Assembly (NCBI GenBank): GCA_035532215.1
Contig: DATKRK010000356.1
Span: 1 to 64,000, forward strand
DNA length: 64,000 nucleotides
Direction of reading: 5' to 3'
From: JAICIG01 sp035532215
GTDB taxonomy: Bacteria > Planctomycetota > Planctomycetia > Pirellulales > JAICIG01
Shown here: piece by piece, positions 27,072 to 35,929 of the stretch
How the letters are laid out: every line of letters starts with the position of its first letter
Numbering within the stretch: position 1 is the first letter of the stretch
Made by a program: the position numbers and the translations under genes
The notes under the pieces: generated by a model
Told to the model about the DNA's origin: nothing
Seen by the model: only the letters and a program-made list of their open reading frames with translations
The model's database searches: none

Positions 27072-28790
27072 GTGAACAAGCTACGCAACATCCTGGCGGT
27101 TTTCATTGCGACCGCGCCGCTGTTCGCCCAGCGCGGCAGCGGCCAGGAGCGCGCCGGGCCGCTCCTTCCGCGACTGCCGGTCATTTCGCCGACCAACAAC
27201 GTACGCTTGCGGGCGCCGGTGGCGGTGGTCGATCGAGCGCGCGGCCCCGAACGCGCCCGGCAATACCAGGCGTCGCCTCGCGACCGCGTCGCCTCCTCGC
27301 AGCCCGCTCTTTCTCCTCCTCCTCCGCCGGGCCAGGCGCCAACGTCGTCAAGGGCCTACCGCCTGCCCGGCTCGCCCTCGGCGCCGCCGCTCGATGGAGG
27401 GCCGGGCGCCCCCGCCCGGCAACAAGCGCGGGTCGATTCGCAAGCGTATCTGCTGACGCTTCCGCGGGCCTTCGAACTGGCCTTGACGCAAAACCCCGAC
27501 GTGGTGGCGCAACGCGCCGCGGAAGGGGTCGGCGCGGCGGCAATCGGCGTCGCTCGCCGCTATCCGTTCAATCCGTTCTTTCAGTTCCAAGCCACGCCTT
27601 ACCAGCAGGCGCCTGCGTCGGCCATCGCGGTCGAACCGAACGCGGCGAGCAAGACTTTTCAATATTACCTGGTGATGGTTAACTTCGAACTGGCGCACCA
27701 ACGGCGTTACCGCGAACGCAACGCGACGGCCTCGCTCTCCGGAGTGCGCTGGACGATCCAGCAGGTAGAACTGCAAAGCCTGGCGCTGACCGAGCAATTG
27801 TTCTTTACCGCGCTCTACCGCCGCGGCCTGCGCGATCTGGCTCGGGCGAACGCCGAGTTGAACGACTCGCTGCTGTCGATCCTCCAGAGCCAGTTGGCCG
27901 CCGGTCAGGCGTCGGCCGCCGACGTGGCGATGGTCCGGCTCGATACGCGTTCGACCTTGCAGCAACAGCGGCTGGCCGAGACGAACTATCAGACGGCGCT
28001 GTTGGACCTGGGCCGGCAACTCAACATCTCGCCGCGCGTGCCGATGCAGTTGGTCGGCGAGATGCAGGACTGGCAATGGATGCCCGCCAGCGGCGCCCAC
28101 CTGTCGCGGGTGGTCGGATTGCGCAGCGCGATCCCCAATACGGCCGACGTGGAAACCATCGCCGAGGAACTGGCCCGCGGCCGGCCCGACGTGCTCGCCG
28201 CGCAAGCCAACATCACGGCCGCTCGGGCGAACATCAGTCTCGCTCAGGCGAACCGGCTGCCGACGTTGCAAGTCGGTCCTTACTATCAATCCGACGATTT
28301 CGGCATCAAGTATTTCGGCTTTCGCGGCCATATTCAGACGCCGGCGATCAACGGCGGGCTGCCGCTGGTCCGCCAGCGCAACGCTGAAATGCGGCAGCAG
28401 CGGATCACCCACGAGCAACTGCAGGCTCGCGCCAAGCTGGAGGCCCTGAGCGCCATCGACCGCTACGAGCGGGCCCGCCGGCTAGTGGAAGAAACCGGCG
28501 CCGAGTCGCAGTTCGACGTGCCGATCGAATTGAAAAAGCTCGAAGAGCAGTTCCTTGCCGGGGAAGTCGATGCGATGCTGATCTTCAATGCGCGAACGAG
28601 CCTGATTCGTTTCCAGCAAGCCAATCTCGACATGCTCAACGAGGCGGCGCAAGCCGCCGCGGTCGTGACCCTCGCGACCGGCCTGCCGCCCGACGCCTTG
28701 GTGCAAGCCGTCGCGCGCGATGCTCGCGAGCCCATGCCTCCGCCTCCTCTGCCGCCGCTCGAGCAGCCGCAACCGCGCAGATCGCGGTAG
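27072..28790 (+). CDS. TolC-family outer membrane efflux protein
   Basis: 572 residues from a GTG at 27072. After a signal peptide (ILAVFIATAPLFAQRGSGQ) and a Pro/Arg-rich linker of about 110 residues comes the duplicated TolC fold: the first repeat from about residue 130 (YLLTLPRAFELALTQNPDVVAQRA), long coiled helices (LRDLARANAELNDSLLSILQSQLAAGQASAADVAMVRLD), and the second repeat (ARGRPDVLAAQANITAARANISLAQANRLPTL). It should form the outer membrane and periplasmic channel for the RND pump encoded just upstream. The Pro-rich linker and C-terminus are longer than usual. Confidence 0.88.
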   Translation: MNKLRNILAVFIATAPLFAQRGSGQERAGPLLPRLPVISPTNNVRLRAPVAVVDRARGPERARQYQASPRDRVASSQPALSPPPPPGQAPTSSRAYRLPGSPSAPPLDGGPGAPARQQARVDSQAYLLTLPRAFELALTQNPDVVAQRAAEGVGAAAIGVARRYPFNPFFQFQATPYQQAPASAIAVEPNAASKTFQYYLVMVNFELAHQRRYRERNATASLSGVRWTIQQVELQSLALTEQLFFTALYRRGLRDLARANAELNDSLLSILQSQLAAGQASAADVAMVRLDTRSTLQQQRLAETNYQTALLDLGRQLNISPRVPMQLVGEMQDWQWMPASGAHLSRVVGLRSAIPNTADVETIAEELARGRPDVLAAQANITAARANISLAQANRLPTLQVGPYYQSDDFGIKYFGFRGHIQTPAINGGLPLVRQRNAEMRQQRITHEQLQARAKLEALSAIDRYERARRLVEETGAESQFDVPIELKKLEEQFLAGEVDAMLIFNARTSLIRFQQANLDMLNEAAQAAAVVTLATGLPPDALVQAVARDAREPMPPPPLPPLEQPQPRRSR

Positions 28791-28999
28791 CTTTGGATCG
28801 CGTTCGGCTCGGCGATGGCGCGAAATTGCGTATGGGCGGAGAATTGAAACAGAAGGCAACGCAGGGAACCAAGGATTGAGAAAGGGGAGAGAGAGCAAGT
28901 AGAAACGTTGGCAATCCCCTGCATTCCCTGTTTCTTGGTTTGCTTCGTTTGCTTCTGTTCGGTTTGTCAAGCCGCGCAGGACTAAGGTTAAGTTGCCGA

Positions 29000-29581
29000 C
29001 TAGGCGGTTGAAGCGGCCCCCGACCGCTGCCGCCGGGCAAACAGTCCGCCGGCCAGGCCGATGTAGAACGCAAGCAGCCAGTGGGCGATCTTCTGGAATT
29101 GGTTCTTGTCGGGAAGCGTCGTCGGCCCACGGCCAAAGCTGTAGCTTATCCCACGGGTCATGCCCGCCATGCCGCTCATGCCGCCCATGCCCGTCGCGCT
29201 TGGCGCTGACGGCGCCGAGCTGGCCGCAGGACTTGCCGCGGGACTTGCCGCCGGCGCTTCGTGCTTGATTAGATCGTAAAACTTGTCGACGATGCGAAAC
29301 GTCAACAGGTCGCGCTCGTCCAAGAGCACCCGACGTTGCATGGAGGACGCCTGCCACAGCAAGAGATAGCCCAGCGCGCCGATCAGGAACCCAACGGCAA
29401 ACGCACGGCGGCGGCCTTCGCCGGCCGCCGCCACGACGGCGGCCGCGAACAGCGAAATGCAGATCGCGGTAATGATCGCCATCGCCCATGCCGGCGAAGC
29501 GCCCGCCAAGGCGGCGGCCGAGATCGCCGCCAGCGCCACGCCGCCCATCAGCCATTTCAGCGAGAAGCGGATTGCAGTCAT
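29000..29581 (-). CDS. Small membrane protein with planctomycete FSLK-type N-terminus
   Basis: 193 residues. The start IRFSLKWLMGGVALAAISAAAL belongs to a class of small planctomycete membrane proteins whose first helix begins with F-S-L. Four hydrophobic segments are visible (about 12-28, 33-52, 62-80 and 166-184). Between the third and fourth lies an Ala/Ser/Pro/Gly/Met-rich linker (SAPSAPSATGMGGMSGMAGM). The C-terminus is basic. The Met-Gly run is odd and could bind copper, but this is only a suggestion. No enzyme motif; function unknown. Confidence 0.65.
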   Translation of the reverse strand: MTAIRFSLKWLMGGVALAAISAAALAGASPAWAMAIITAICISLFAAAVVAAAGEGRRRAFAVGFLIGALGYLLLWQASSMQRRVLLDERDLLTFRIVDKFYDLIKHEAPAASPAASPAASSAPSAPSATGMGGMSGMAGMTRGISYSFGRGPTTLPDKNQFQKIAHWLLAFYIGLAGGLFARRQRSGAASTA

Positions 29582-29823
29582 GATCGCGCATTATACGCCC
29601 CGTGCGACCGGCTGCGAGAGTTCGAGCGGTTTCAGCCGCTTTTTGGGGTGCTTAGGGAATGAGTTCGATTTCAAACGCGCGGAAAAGAAATGGTCCTCGC
29701 GTACTTTCCACCCGAGACCGATTGCGCGGGCTGCGCCGATTCTGCGATCCGCCCAAGGCGGCGAACAGCCAGCCGAGGGCGATGCAAAGCGTTTGCGATG
29801 CGAGAGCGACGTATATTTCCACT

Positions 29824-30390
29824 ATGTCGCCGCAAAAGATACCCGCCATCTTGCTGGTCGATGAGCACCTGGTCGTGGGCGAAGTGCAGACCCGCGGCCA
29901 GCGGCTGCTCGAAGTGCTGAACGACCATCTGACCGACTGGCTGCACGTTTACGACGTTCATCTTGCGCGCCGCGAGGCGAAGACGAGTAGCGTCGAAGCC
30001 TTGAACGAGGTGGCGATTCGCAAGTCGGAGCTGAAGCTCGCGCTGTTGGGCGGCGGCAAGCACGAGTCGCCCGAGAAGCGGCGGTTTTCCTTCGTCGACA
30101 AAAGACTGCACTTCGCCGTGGCGCTGGTCGGCGGATATGAAGTTCGCGGGCGGCTGCACCTGAAAGGCAGTTCCGACGTCGACCGCGTGCTGGTGGAAAT
30201 GAGCAACTTCGTGCCGCTGACGGAGGCCACGGTGGCGCACGCCGGAATGGCCGGCGAAAAGCTCGACGCTTCGGTCGTGCTGATCAACAAGGCGGCGATT
30301 TCCATGTTTCACGTGGGCGACAGTCTTCCCTTGGCGCCGGCCGCCGAGCCCTCGGCCGGGCCCGAGTTAGCGGAAAATCTCTCGCGTTAG
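29824..30390 (+). CDS. Hypothetical protein with two related beta-rich halves (DUF6812-like)
   Basis: 188 residues from the ATG at 29824. Each half has a beta-strand motif with a V-G/R-G core followed by a loop and 'LNDHLTDWLHVYDV' or 'MSNFVPLTEATV' type strand, as in a duplicated fold; the first is ILLVDEHLVVGEVQTRGQRL and the second FAVALVGGYEVRGRLHLKG. The sequence style matches proteins annotated as DUF6812, but I cannot be sure. There is no signal peptide or transmembrane helix. The frame is open for another 55 codons upstream, but that part looks non-coding. Confidence 0.6.
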   Translation: MSPQKIPAILLVDEHLVVGEVQTRGQRLLEVLNDHLTDWLHVYDVHLARREAKTSSVEALNEVAIRKSELKLALLGGGKHESPEKRRFSFVDKRLHFAVALVGGYEVRGRLHLKGSSDVDRVLVEMSNFVPLTEATVAHAGMAGEKLDASVVLINKAAISMFHVGDSLPLAPAAEPSAGPELAENLSR

Positions 30391-30519
30391 GCGGTCGGGC
30401 CGCGACGGCGCCGAGCGCATGCTGCGAATCCGGTTGCCCGAGTCTCGCGTCCAGGCTACCTTGCAAGAAGCTCGACCGACGCTCCGTTCATCCCACTTCC
30501 AACGCCGCCCCCTCCCCCC

Positions 30520-31365
30520 GTGCTGCTCGAAGACTTGAACCTCGAATCGCTGTTGGCCTCGGGACTGCTGGCGCGCGTGGAACACCACCCCAGGTTGACC
30601 TCGACGAACGACCATGCACGGTTGGCCGCGACCGAAGCGGGCGAGTTGCCGCTGCTGGTAATCGCCGACGAGCAGACCGCTGGGCGAGGCCGGGGAGCGA
30701 ATCGCTGGTGGACCGGCCGGGGAAGCTTGGCCTGCAGCCTGCTCTTCGAGCCGGCAGCCAGCGGCATCGAGCGGCGATATTTTTCGATGATTTCGCTGGC
30801 TGCGGCCGTGGCGATCGTCGAGACGGCGGCGCCGCTCGTGGCTCAGCGGCCGATCGGCGTGCACTGGCCTAATGACGTATTCGTATCGGACCGCAAGCTG
30901 GCCGGCATCCTGGTCGAGGCGTTGCCCGACGGCAAGCACATCGTCGGCATCGGCTGCAACGTGAACAACTCGCTGGCCGAGGCGCCGGCCGAGCTACAGA
31001 AGATCGTCACATCATTGGCCGATCTGACCGGACGATCGCAGCATCGCGCGGCCTTTTTGCTGGAGCTGCTGGAAAGGTTGCAGGCGAATCTGGGCACGCT
31101 GGCCGCGGCGCCCGAGTCGCTTGGCGAGCGCGCAAATGAATTGTGCTTGCAACGCGGCCGGCGTTTGACGTTGCAAACCGGGCAATGCGCCGGGCGAGGG
31201 CGCCCGGCCCTCCATCGCAATGCGCCGGGCGAGGGCGCCCGGCCCTCCATGAGAATCTTGGCCAGCGGCGTTTGCGCGGGGATCGCACCCGATGGGGCGC
31301 TGCTCCTGGAGACGCCGACGGGCCTCCAGACGCACTACTCGGGCGTGCTCGTTCACGACGCGTAG
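30520..31365 (+). CDS. birA: Biotin-protein ligase BirA with in-frame repeat insertion
   Basis: 281 residues from a GTG at 30520. The catalytic domain keeps ADEQTAGRGRGANRWW (biotinyl-adenylate binding GRGRG loop) and WPNDVFVSDRKLAGILVE (the lysine motif), and the C-terminal SH3-like domain ends GVCAGIAPDGALLLETPTG. There is no N-terminal helix-turn-helix, so it is a class I ligase without repressor function. Two tandem copies of a palindromic repeat (31186-31250) add about 22 residues (from CAGRGRP to GEGARPSM, residues about 223-244) between TLQTGQ and RILASG, in a loop of the C-terminal domain. It attaches biotin to carboxyl carrier proteins. Confidence 0.92.
   Translation: MLLEDLNLESLLASGLLARVEHHPRLTSTNDHARLAATEAGELPLLVIADEQTAGRGRGANRWWTGRGSLACSLLFEPAASGIERRYFSMISLAAAVAIVETAAPLVAQRPIGVHWPNDVFVSDRKLAGILVEALPDGKHIVGIGCNVNNSLAEAPAELQKIVTSLADLTGRSQHRAAFLLELLERLQANLGTLAAAPESLGERANELCLQRGRRLTLQTGQCAGRGRPALHRNAPGEGARPSMRILASGVCAGIAPDGALLLETPTGLQTHYSGVLVHDA
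31186..31250. repeat. Palindromic repeat family A, two in-frame copies inside birA
   Basis: Two direct copies (31186-31215 and 31221-31250), each starting TGCGCCGGGCGAGGGCGCCC, separated by five bases. They lie inside the biotin ligase gene and are translated in frame. Three more copies follow just after the gene (31384-31504). Confidence 0.9.
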
Positions 31366-31383
31366 TCGAAGCCGGCGATTCCT

Positions 31384-31504
31384 ATGGAGGTCCGGGCGCC
31401 CTCGCCCGCATCGCCGAGTGCAATCTTGCAGAGGATGCACCGCGCCGGGCGAGGGCGCCCGAACCTCCAGGATAACGCGCCGGGCGAGGGCGCCCGGCCC
31501 TCCA
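31384..31504. repeat. Palindromic repeat family A, three intergenic copies
   Basis: One inverted copy (31384-31411, begins ATGGAGGTCCGGGCGCCCTC) and two direct copies (31441-31469 and 31476-31504), in the gap between birA and the isochorismatase-ThuA gene. They could form alternating hairpins and may act as transcript ends for both convergent genes. Confidence 0.88.
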
Positions 31505-31532
31505 GGTAATTGAATTCCGATCAGCTTGGTCG

Positions 31533-33107
31533 CTAAGGTTTCGCAACCGCCCAGAAAATGCCGTTGCGCAATAGGCGGCGGAAGAACGGCAGTTCGAAAT
31601 CGTCGGGGTGGCCGAGCGACGTGTAAAATACGCGGCCGCCTTTCGCCGTGCGGTTCGTCCAAGCCGTCGGTTCGCCGCGCTCTTGACCTTCGACGCGGCC
31701 CATCGCCAGAGCTACGGCTGACGGCGCCAAGGGGCTGGTTTTGTAGAGCGAAGAACCGACAGCAATTTCGCCACCGGGAATGCCGGCCAAGAGTGGATCG
31801 AGCGACTCTAGACTGGCAACGAACGTCCGCGGCTTGCCGGGAGCGGGTTCGGCGTGATGTCCGGTGTAGTGGCCGCCGAGCACCTCGGCGTCGAATTCGG
31901 TCCAGGCCGCGTGACCTGGCGGCGGCGGTTGGTTGTTGCGCAGCGAAAAAGCGTGGCTCGCCGTGCGAATGCCGACCACCGGCTTGCCCGCGGCGACGAA
32001 CGCCCGGATCCGCTCAAGCTGTTCCACAGGCGGCGTGCGGCGGCGGACGCTGACCACGAGCAAATCGGCCGTATCGAGCGCCTCCAAGCCGGGAAAATCG
32101 TTGGGGTCGCGCGGATTGGCGTGGATTACCGTGATGCGCAAGCCGCGGTCGGCCAGTTCGGCGTCGGCGAAAGCCGGCAGCGTGAGGTCAGTCTGGTATT
32201 CATCCTCGCCGATCAACAGCACGACGTGCGGCCGAGGATCGCCGCGGAACTCGAACGCCGCACCGCCCAAAAAGTCCTGGCTGGTGATCGTCGGGCGCCA
32301 ATACTTCTCGATGTGCTCGATCACCCGCTCGGTGGCCCGAAAATGATCGAGCCCCGCAGGCGGCGAGCCCGAGTCGTGCATGCTGTCGGTCATGTCGCGC
32401 ATCACCACGACCTGCAGTCCTTGGGCGCAAAGCTGTCGCACGGCGAACGGCCGCCGCAGCACGCAAATATTGGCGTGCACGCCCATCACGATCACGCGAT
32501 CGATGCCGCGCTGCCGCATCAGATAGATCGCCTCGGCGTTGTCGGTAATCGCGTCGCCGTCGGCGATCTCCAGCGTTTCGATCTGCCGCTTCCACGGATG
32601 TCCGTGCGGGCATTGCGGCGTGCAGTCGCAGCGATCCTTGCGGTTCTCGAACGGCAGCGGCGGCTCTTTGCCGCCGGCGAGCGGACACCAGCCGACAGCG
32701 AGCGGCTTGAGTTCCAGCGGCGGCGCCTGTTGGGCCAGCTTCCGCCCAGGCGCGCCTTCATAAAACTTCATCGTGTCGCTGGGGCAATGGATGATAAGCA
32801 CGCCGCGGCGACGGGCGGCCTTGAGCACCTCGTTCATCCGCGGCGCCATTTCAGCCACGCGCTCGGTCGCTCCGCGGCACCAATGCTGATCCCACATATC
32901 GCAAACGATGATCGCCGTCTTGGCCGGGTCCCACTCGGCCTCGCCGACGGCGACTTGAAACTTGCCGCTGCCGGCGGCCGTTTCCGCGCGGCTCCGCAAG
33001 TGCAGCCGTAGCGGCTCGGCGCCGCGAACCGGCGCCGCGATTGTCAGCACGGGAAACGCGCTCGTCAGGAACGCAACGACAAGGATCGAAAAGCTGCGAA
33101 GTTTCAT
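31533..33107 (-). CDS. Isochorismatase-family / ThuA-domain fusion protein
   Basis: 524 residues. A signal peptide (FSILVVAFLTSAFPVLTIA) precedes an isochorismatase-like hydrolase at about 55-275 (catalytic Asp in IIVCDMWDQHWC, catalytic Cys in MGVHANICVLRRP) and a ThuA-like domain from about 295 (VVLLIGEDEYQTDLTLPAFA, with LLVVSVRRRTPPVEQLERIRAFVAAGKPVVGIRT). ThuA proteins belong to the glutamine-amidotransferase-like fold and occur near sugar-degradation genes in planctomycetes. The isochorismatase half probably acts on an amide or small ester; the exact substrate is unknown. The fusion suggests two steps on one exported substrate. Confidence 0.85.
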   Translation of the reverse strand: MKLRSFSILVVAFLTSAFPVLTIAAPVRGAEPLRLHLRSRAETAAGSGKFQVAVGEAEWDPAKTAIIVCDMWDQHWCRGATERVAEMAPRMNEVLKAARRRGVLIIHCPSDTMKFYEGAPGRKLAQQAPPLELKPLAVGWCPLAGGKEPPLPFENRKDRCDCTPQCPHGHPWKRQIETLEIADGDAITDNAEAIYLMRQRGIDRVIVMGVHANICVLRRPFAVRQLCAQGLQVVVMRDMTDSMHDSGSPPAGLDHFRATERVIEHIEKYWRPTITSQDFLGGAAFEFRGDPRPHVVLLIGEDEYQTDLTLPAFADAELADRGLRITVIHANPRDPNDFPGLEALDTADLLVVSVRRRTPPVEQLERIRAFVAAGKPVVGIRTASHAFSLRNNQPPPPGHAAWTEFDAEVLGGHYTGHHAEPAPGKPRTFVASLESLDPLLAGIPGGEIAVGSSLYKTSPLAPSAVALAMGRVEGQERGEPTAWTNRTAKGGRVFYTSLGHPDDFELPFFRRLLRNGIFWAVAKP

Positions 33108-33235
33108 GGCAATCGGTCTCGGCGTTGCAGTCGGGCGCCAGTGTCGTTCTGCCTCGCAATCACTTTAACGCAGCCGCTGGCGCGAAGCTACCATCAGCAA
33201 GCGACGTTCACCACCGCCGCTCGACGCCCACTTCG

Positions 33236-34123
33236 TCAATATTCGACGCGCAAAAAGAACCCGGCGGCGGTCCACTCGCGGAACCAGCGCTGGAGATCGG
33301 CCGCCAGCGCCTCGATTCCGTCGGGCGAGACGCGAGCCGCGCGTTCGATCGCCTCGCTCAGCGTCTGCCCTGTCGCGAGAGCGCCGAGCAACTCGAACTG
33401 CGGCCGCTGGAGCGCATGCCGGCGCACGACGTATTCCCGGCGCGTCAACGCCAGGCAGCTCTCGGCCGGCTCGGGAATCTCGGGCGATTCGTCGTTGCGC
33501 ACCGCCGTGAAGTAATCGTTGAGCGGAAACTTGAGCGCCAACAGCCGCAGGCACGGCGCCGTGACGAGCCGCGCCTGCGGCCAACGTTCGACGGGAACGG
33601 CGTTCAAGTCGTCGGCCGAGAGCAGCGGCCGGCCTTCGACGCCGGGCCCGTCGAAGACTTCGCCGATCGCCCGTTCGAGCCCGGCCAACTCGATCAAAAA
33701 GTCGGGCCAAGTCTCGGTCGATCGCCCTTGGTCGTCGCGGTCGGGCCGCGTTTCTTCCAAGTACCTCGCAAACTCGGCGCCCAGGCGGTCGAGCGTGTAG
33801 CTGCGCGACGGATACCGTTCGAGATACCCCAGGGCCAATTCGTCGAACGCGTCCTCGCCGATCGTCTTGAGCGTGCAGGGAAAAACCGACTGCATGCACT
33901 CCAGCAACCGAGCGAAATAGGCGTTGGCGTAAATCGCCAGGCGCTCCTCGCCCGACAGTCGCCGAGAAGGAGCAATGACCTGTTCGATCTCGTCGGGCGA
34001 AACGGAAAGATGCCGCTGGGCCTCGTCCGACTCGACGCCGGGGCCAATGCCGCCAGGGTGCGAAATGACGGCCTGCATCCAGCGTTGCACGCGAGCAAGA
34101 GGGCTGTCGCCGTCCGGCGTCAT
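33236..34123 (-). CDS. DUF2063 family protein (BufC/HvfC-like MNIO partner)
   Basis: 295 residues from the ATG at 34123, which overlaps the stop of the DUF692 gene by four bases. The N-terminal domain contains [64 protein letters not shown], the hallmark of DUF2063, and the C-terminal domain resembles a winged/helical module ([22 protein letters not shown]). In bufferin-type systems this protein (BufC) helps the DUF692 enzyme recognise the precursor peptide. Gene order precursor, DUF692, DUF2063 on one strand matches that role. No signal peptide; a cytoplasmic partner. Confidence 0.88.
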   Translation of the reverse strand: MTPDGDSPLARVQRWMQAVISHPGGIGPGVESDEAQRHLSVSPDEIEQVIAPSRRLSGEERLAIYANAYFARLLECMQSVFPCTLKTIGEDAFDELALGYLERYPSRSYTLDRLGAEFARYLEETRPDRDDQGRSTETWPDFLIELAGLERAIGEVFDGPGVEGRPLLSADDLNAVPVERWPQARLVTAPCLRLLALKFPLNDYFTAVRNDESPEIPEPAESCLALTRREYVVRRHALQRPQFELLGALATGQTLSEAIERAARVSPDGIEALAADLQRWFREWTAAGFFLRVEY

Positions 34124-35139
34124 TGGACTTCTCGCGGCACGAAGTGGATCGGATGAGGGGTCGTCTCCGCGGCGGCCCCGACCTCGAGCCGGTGCGGCCT
34201 TCTCGCCTCGGCGAACACCTCCTCCGGCGAGCGGGGGGCGTAAGCCCCCCGGTCTTTCGGCGCCGCGGCAGCATTTGCCCACCCGGAGGCTGACGCCTCC
34301 GGCTCGCCTTCGGCCGACGTCATATACTGCCGCGCCTTCAGCACCTCGGCATGCACCACGGGAAACGGCGGAATGCGGGCGTCCCATTCCAGCAGCGTCG
34401 CCATGCCGCCGGTCAACGCGTGGGCGCGGCGATACAGCCGCCAAACCGCGTCGATCACGTGGTTGTCGTGCGTGTCGATCAAATGCGTTTCGCAGTTCGT
34501 GTGCCCGGCCAGGTGGCATTGCACGATCCGCTCGTGCGGCACGCGTTCGATGTATTCCAGCGGATCGAAGTCGTGATTCACGCTTGAAACGTAGACGTTG
34601 TTCACGTCCAGCAACAATCCGCAATCGGCCTCGTCCGCCATCCGCGACAGAAATTCCCACTCGCTGATGGTCGAACTGGCGAACGTCACGTAGCTGCTCG
34701 GGTTCTCCAGCACCAGCGGGCGCTCGAGATAGTCTTGCACCGTGCGAATCCGCCGGACGACGTGAGCCAGCGTCTCTTCGTTGAGCGGCAAAGGCAACAA
34801 GTCGTGAGCGTTGAGCCCCAGGACGCCCGTCCAGCAGAGATGGTCGGAAATCCAGTGCGGGCGGATCGCGTCGGCCAGGCGCTTGAGCCGCGACAGGTAA
34901 TCGAAGTCGAGCGGATCGGTGCTGCCGATCGACAGCGAAACGCCGTGCATGACGACCGGATAACGCTCGACGATCTGGTCGAGCACGTATCGCGGCCGTC
35001 CCTGCGAGTCCATGAAGTTCTCGGAAATGATCTCGAACCAATCGACTTGGGGCGCATGCTCGAGGAGATAGGCGAAGTGAGCCGTGCGCAACCCTACGCC
35101 CAAACCGAGATTGGCGTGTCCAAGCCGAGGAGCGGTCAT
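34120..35139 (-). CDS. DUF692 multinuclear non-heme iron oxidase (MNIO, BufB-like)
   Basis: 339 residues from the ATG at 35139. The TIM-barrel metal motifs are all visible: [51 protein letters not shown] and IDTHDNHV, which place the His, Asp and Glu ligands for two or three iron ions. MNIO enzymes modify Cys residues of RiPP precursors, for example to thiooxazoles in bufferins. A composite repeat (34225-34308) is inserted in frame near residue 277-305 ([19 protein letters not shown]), in a C-terminal surface region after all metal motifs, so the enzyme may still work. It is coupled with DUF2063 downstream and 65 bases from the precursor gene upstream. Confidence 0.9.
   Translation of the reverse strand: MTAPRLGHANLGLGVGLRTAHFAYLLEHAPQVDWFEIISENFMDSQGRPRYVLDQIVERYPVVMHGVSLSIGSTDPLDFDYLSRLKRLADAIRPHWISDHLCWTGVLGLNAHDLLPLPLNEETLAHVVRRIRTVQDYLERPLVLENPSSYVTFASSTISEWEFLSRMADEADCGLLLDVNNVYVSSVNHDFDPLEYIERVPHERIVQCHLAGHTNCETHLIDTHDNHVIDAVWRLYRRAHALTGGMATLLEWDARIPPFPVVHAEVLKARQYMTSAEGEPEASASGWANAAAAPKDRGAYAPRSPEEVFAEARRPHRLEVGAAAETTPHPIHFVPREVQ
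34225..34308. repeat. REPIN-like doublet, family B copy 2, in frame in DUF692 gene
   Basis: About 84 bases: one unit ends at 34308 (GGAGGCTGACGCCTCCGGCT read on the plus strand) and the opposing unit lies at 34225-34253 (GGCGAGCGGGGGGCGTAAGC). Translated on the minus strand it supplies GEPEASASG and a Pro/Ala-rich tail. The layout matches the intergenic doublet at 26028-26108. Confidence 0.88.
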
Positions 35140-35204
35140 CGCGTGAGAACTCGAGTCATTGACCCGGTGCAGAGCGTGGTTATCAAGCGGCAAGGGCGCC
35201 GCTT

Positions 35205-35657
35205 CTACTTCTTTTCCTTCGGCGCCGGTCCGACCTTCTTGCCGTCTTTCTTCATCAACTCTTCGAACCGCTTGCGGGCTTTGTCCCACGCCTTGCCGTG
35301 CAAAGGCACCGCGCACTCGCCCTTGCCTTTGCAGGCGTTCTCGCCCGGATGGGCGCCGCAGCCGCCTTGGCCCTTGCACTGGTTGTCGGTGTGGCAGCTA
35401 TGCTCCTTGGCCGTGGCGCAGGCGCCTTGCCCGGCGCAGGCGTTTTTCTTGCCGGCGCCCTTGCCCTTGCAGGTGTTCAAGCCGCGGCAAACGTGCGGAT
35501 CGCTCAGCAGCGGATTCTTTTCTTTGCCTTTGCCCTTGCCTTCATCCTTGCCTTTGTCCTCAGCGGCCCCGGCGGCGCTGATGCCGACGAGCATCCCGCC
35601 AAAAGCGGCCATCGAAAGCCGCTGAAAGTCGCGGCGGTTCAGTTCCGAGTTGTCCAT
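35205..35657 (-). CDS. Tat-exported Cys-rich RiPP-like precursor (bufferin-like)
   Basis: 150 residues. The N-terminus [19 protein letters not shown] is a twin-arginine signal. A Lys/Gly-rich spacer precedes nine cysteines at positions 57, 63, 74, 80, 88, 94, 100, 109 and 115; every close pair has the spacing Cys-x5-Cys, with CKGKG or CKGQG motifs recurring. A basic C-terminal helix follows. The DUF692 and DUF2063 genes follow on the same strand, which is the gene order of bufferin operons, where copper-binding peptides carry MNIO-modified cysteines. It is not an ordinary DUF2282 bufferin, so a different precursor family is likely (inference). Unmodified metal binding is the alternative. Confidence 0.8.
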   Translation of the reverse strand: MDNSELNRRDFQRLSMAAFGGMLVGISAAGAAEDKGKDEGKGKGKEKNPLLSDPHVCRGLNTCKGKGAGKKNACAGQGACATAKEHSCHTDNQCKGQGGCGAHPGENACKGKGECAVPLHGKAWDKARKRFEELMKKDGKKVGPAPKEKK

Positions 35658-35929
35658 TTAACTCTCCTTTGTTAGCAGGCGGGTCGACAAGGTTTGCTTG
35701 ATTGGCGCAATTAACCACCCCATATCATACCTCGCCGGCGCGGGCCATGTCGAAAAAAGCGGCTGGCCTCTCGTCATGGGCGGAAAGCAGCGGTTGAGGA
35801 GATGAGGCATTGGCTCTTCTCGCAAACTTCCTCTAGCCCTCGGCGGGCCTTTTTGCGAAACTTGCCGCCTTACCCAGCTTAGCGGATCAGTTTTTTCGCA
35901 AACGCTTGACGAATGCTGGAAGAATTTGC

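Noticed and set aside
35906..35929. TTG at 35906 as the start of the glycosyltransferase
   Set aside because: An ATG at 35930 with GGAAG upstream is better placed and the eight extra residues are not family-like.
35658..35929. Copper-type operator or promoter before the bufferin-like gene
   Set aside because: A TATGAT-like -10 on the minus strand near 35725 exists but no -35 or dyad that I could support.
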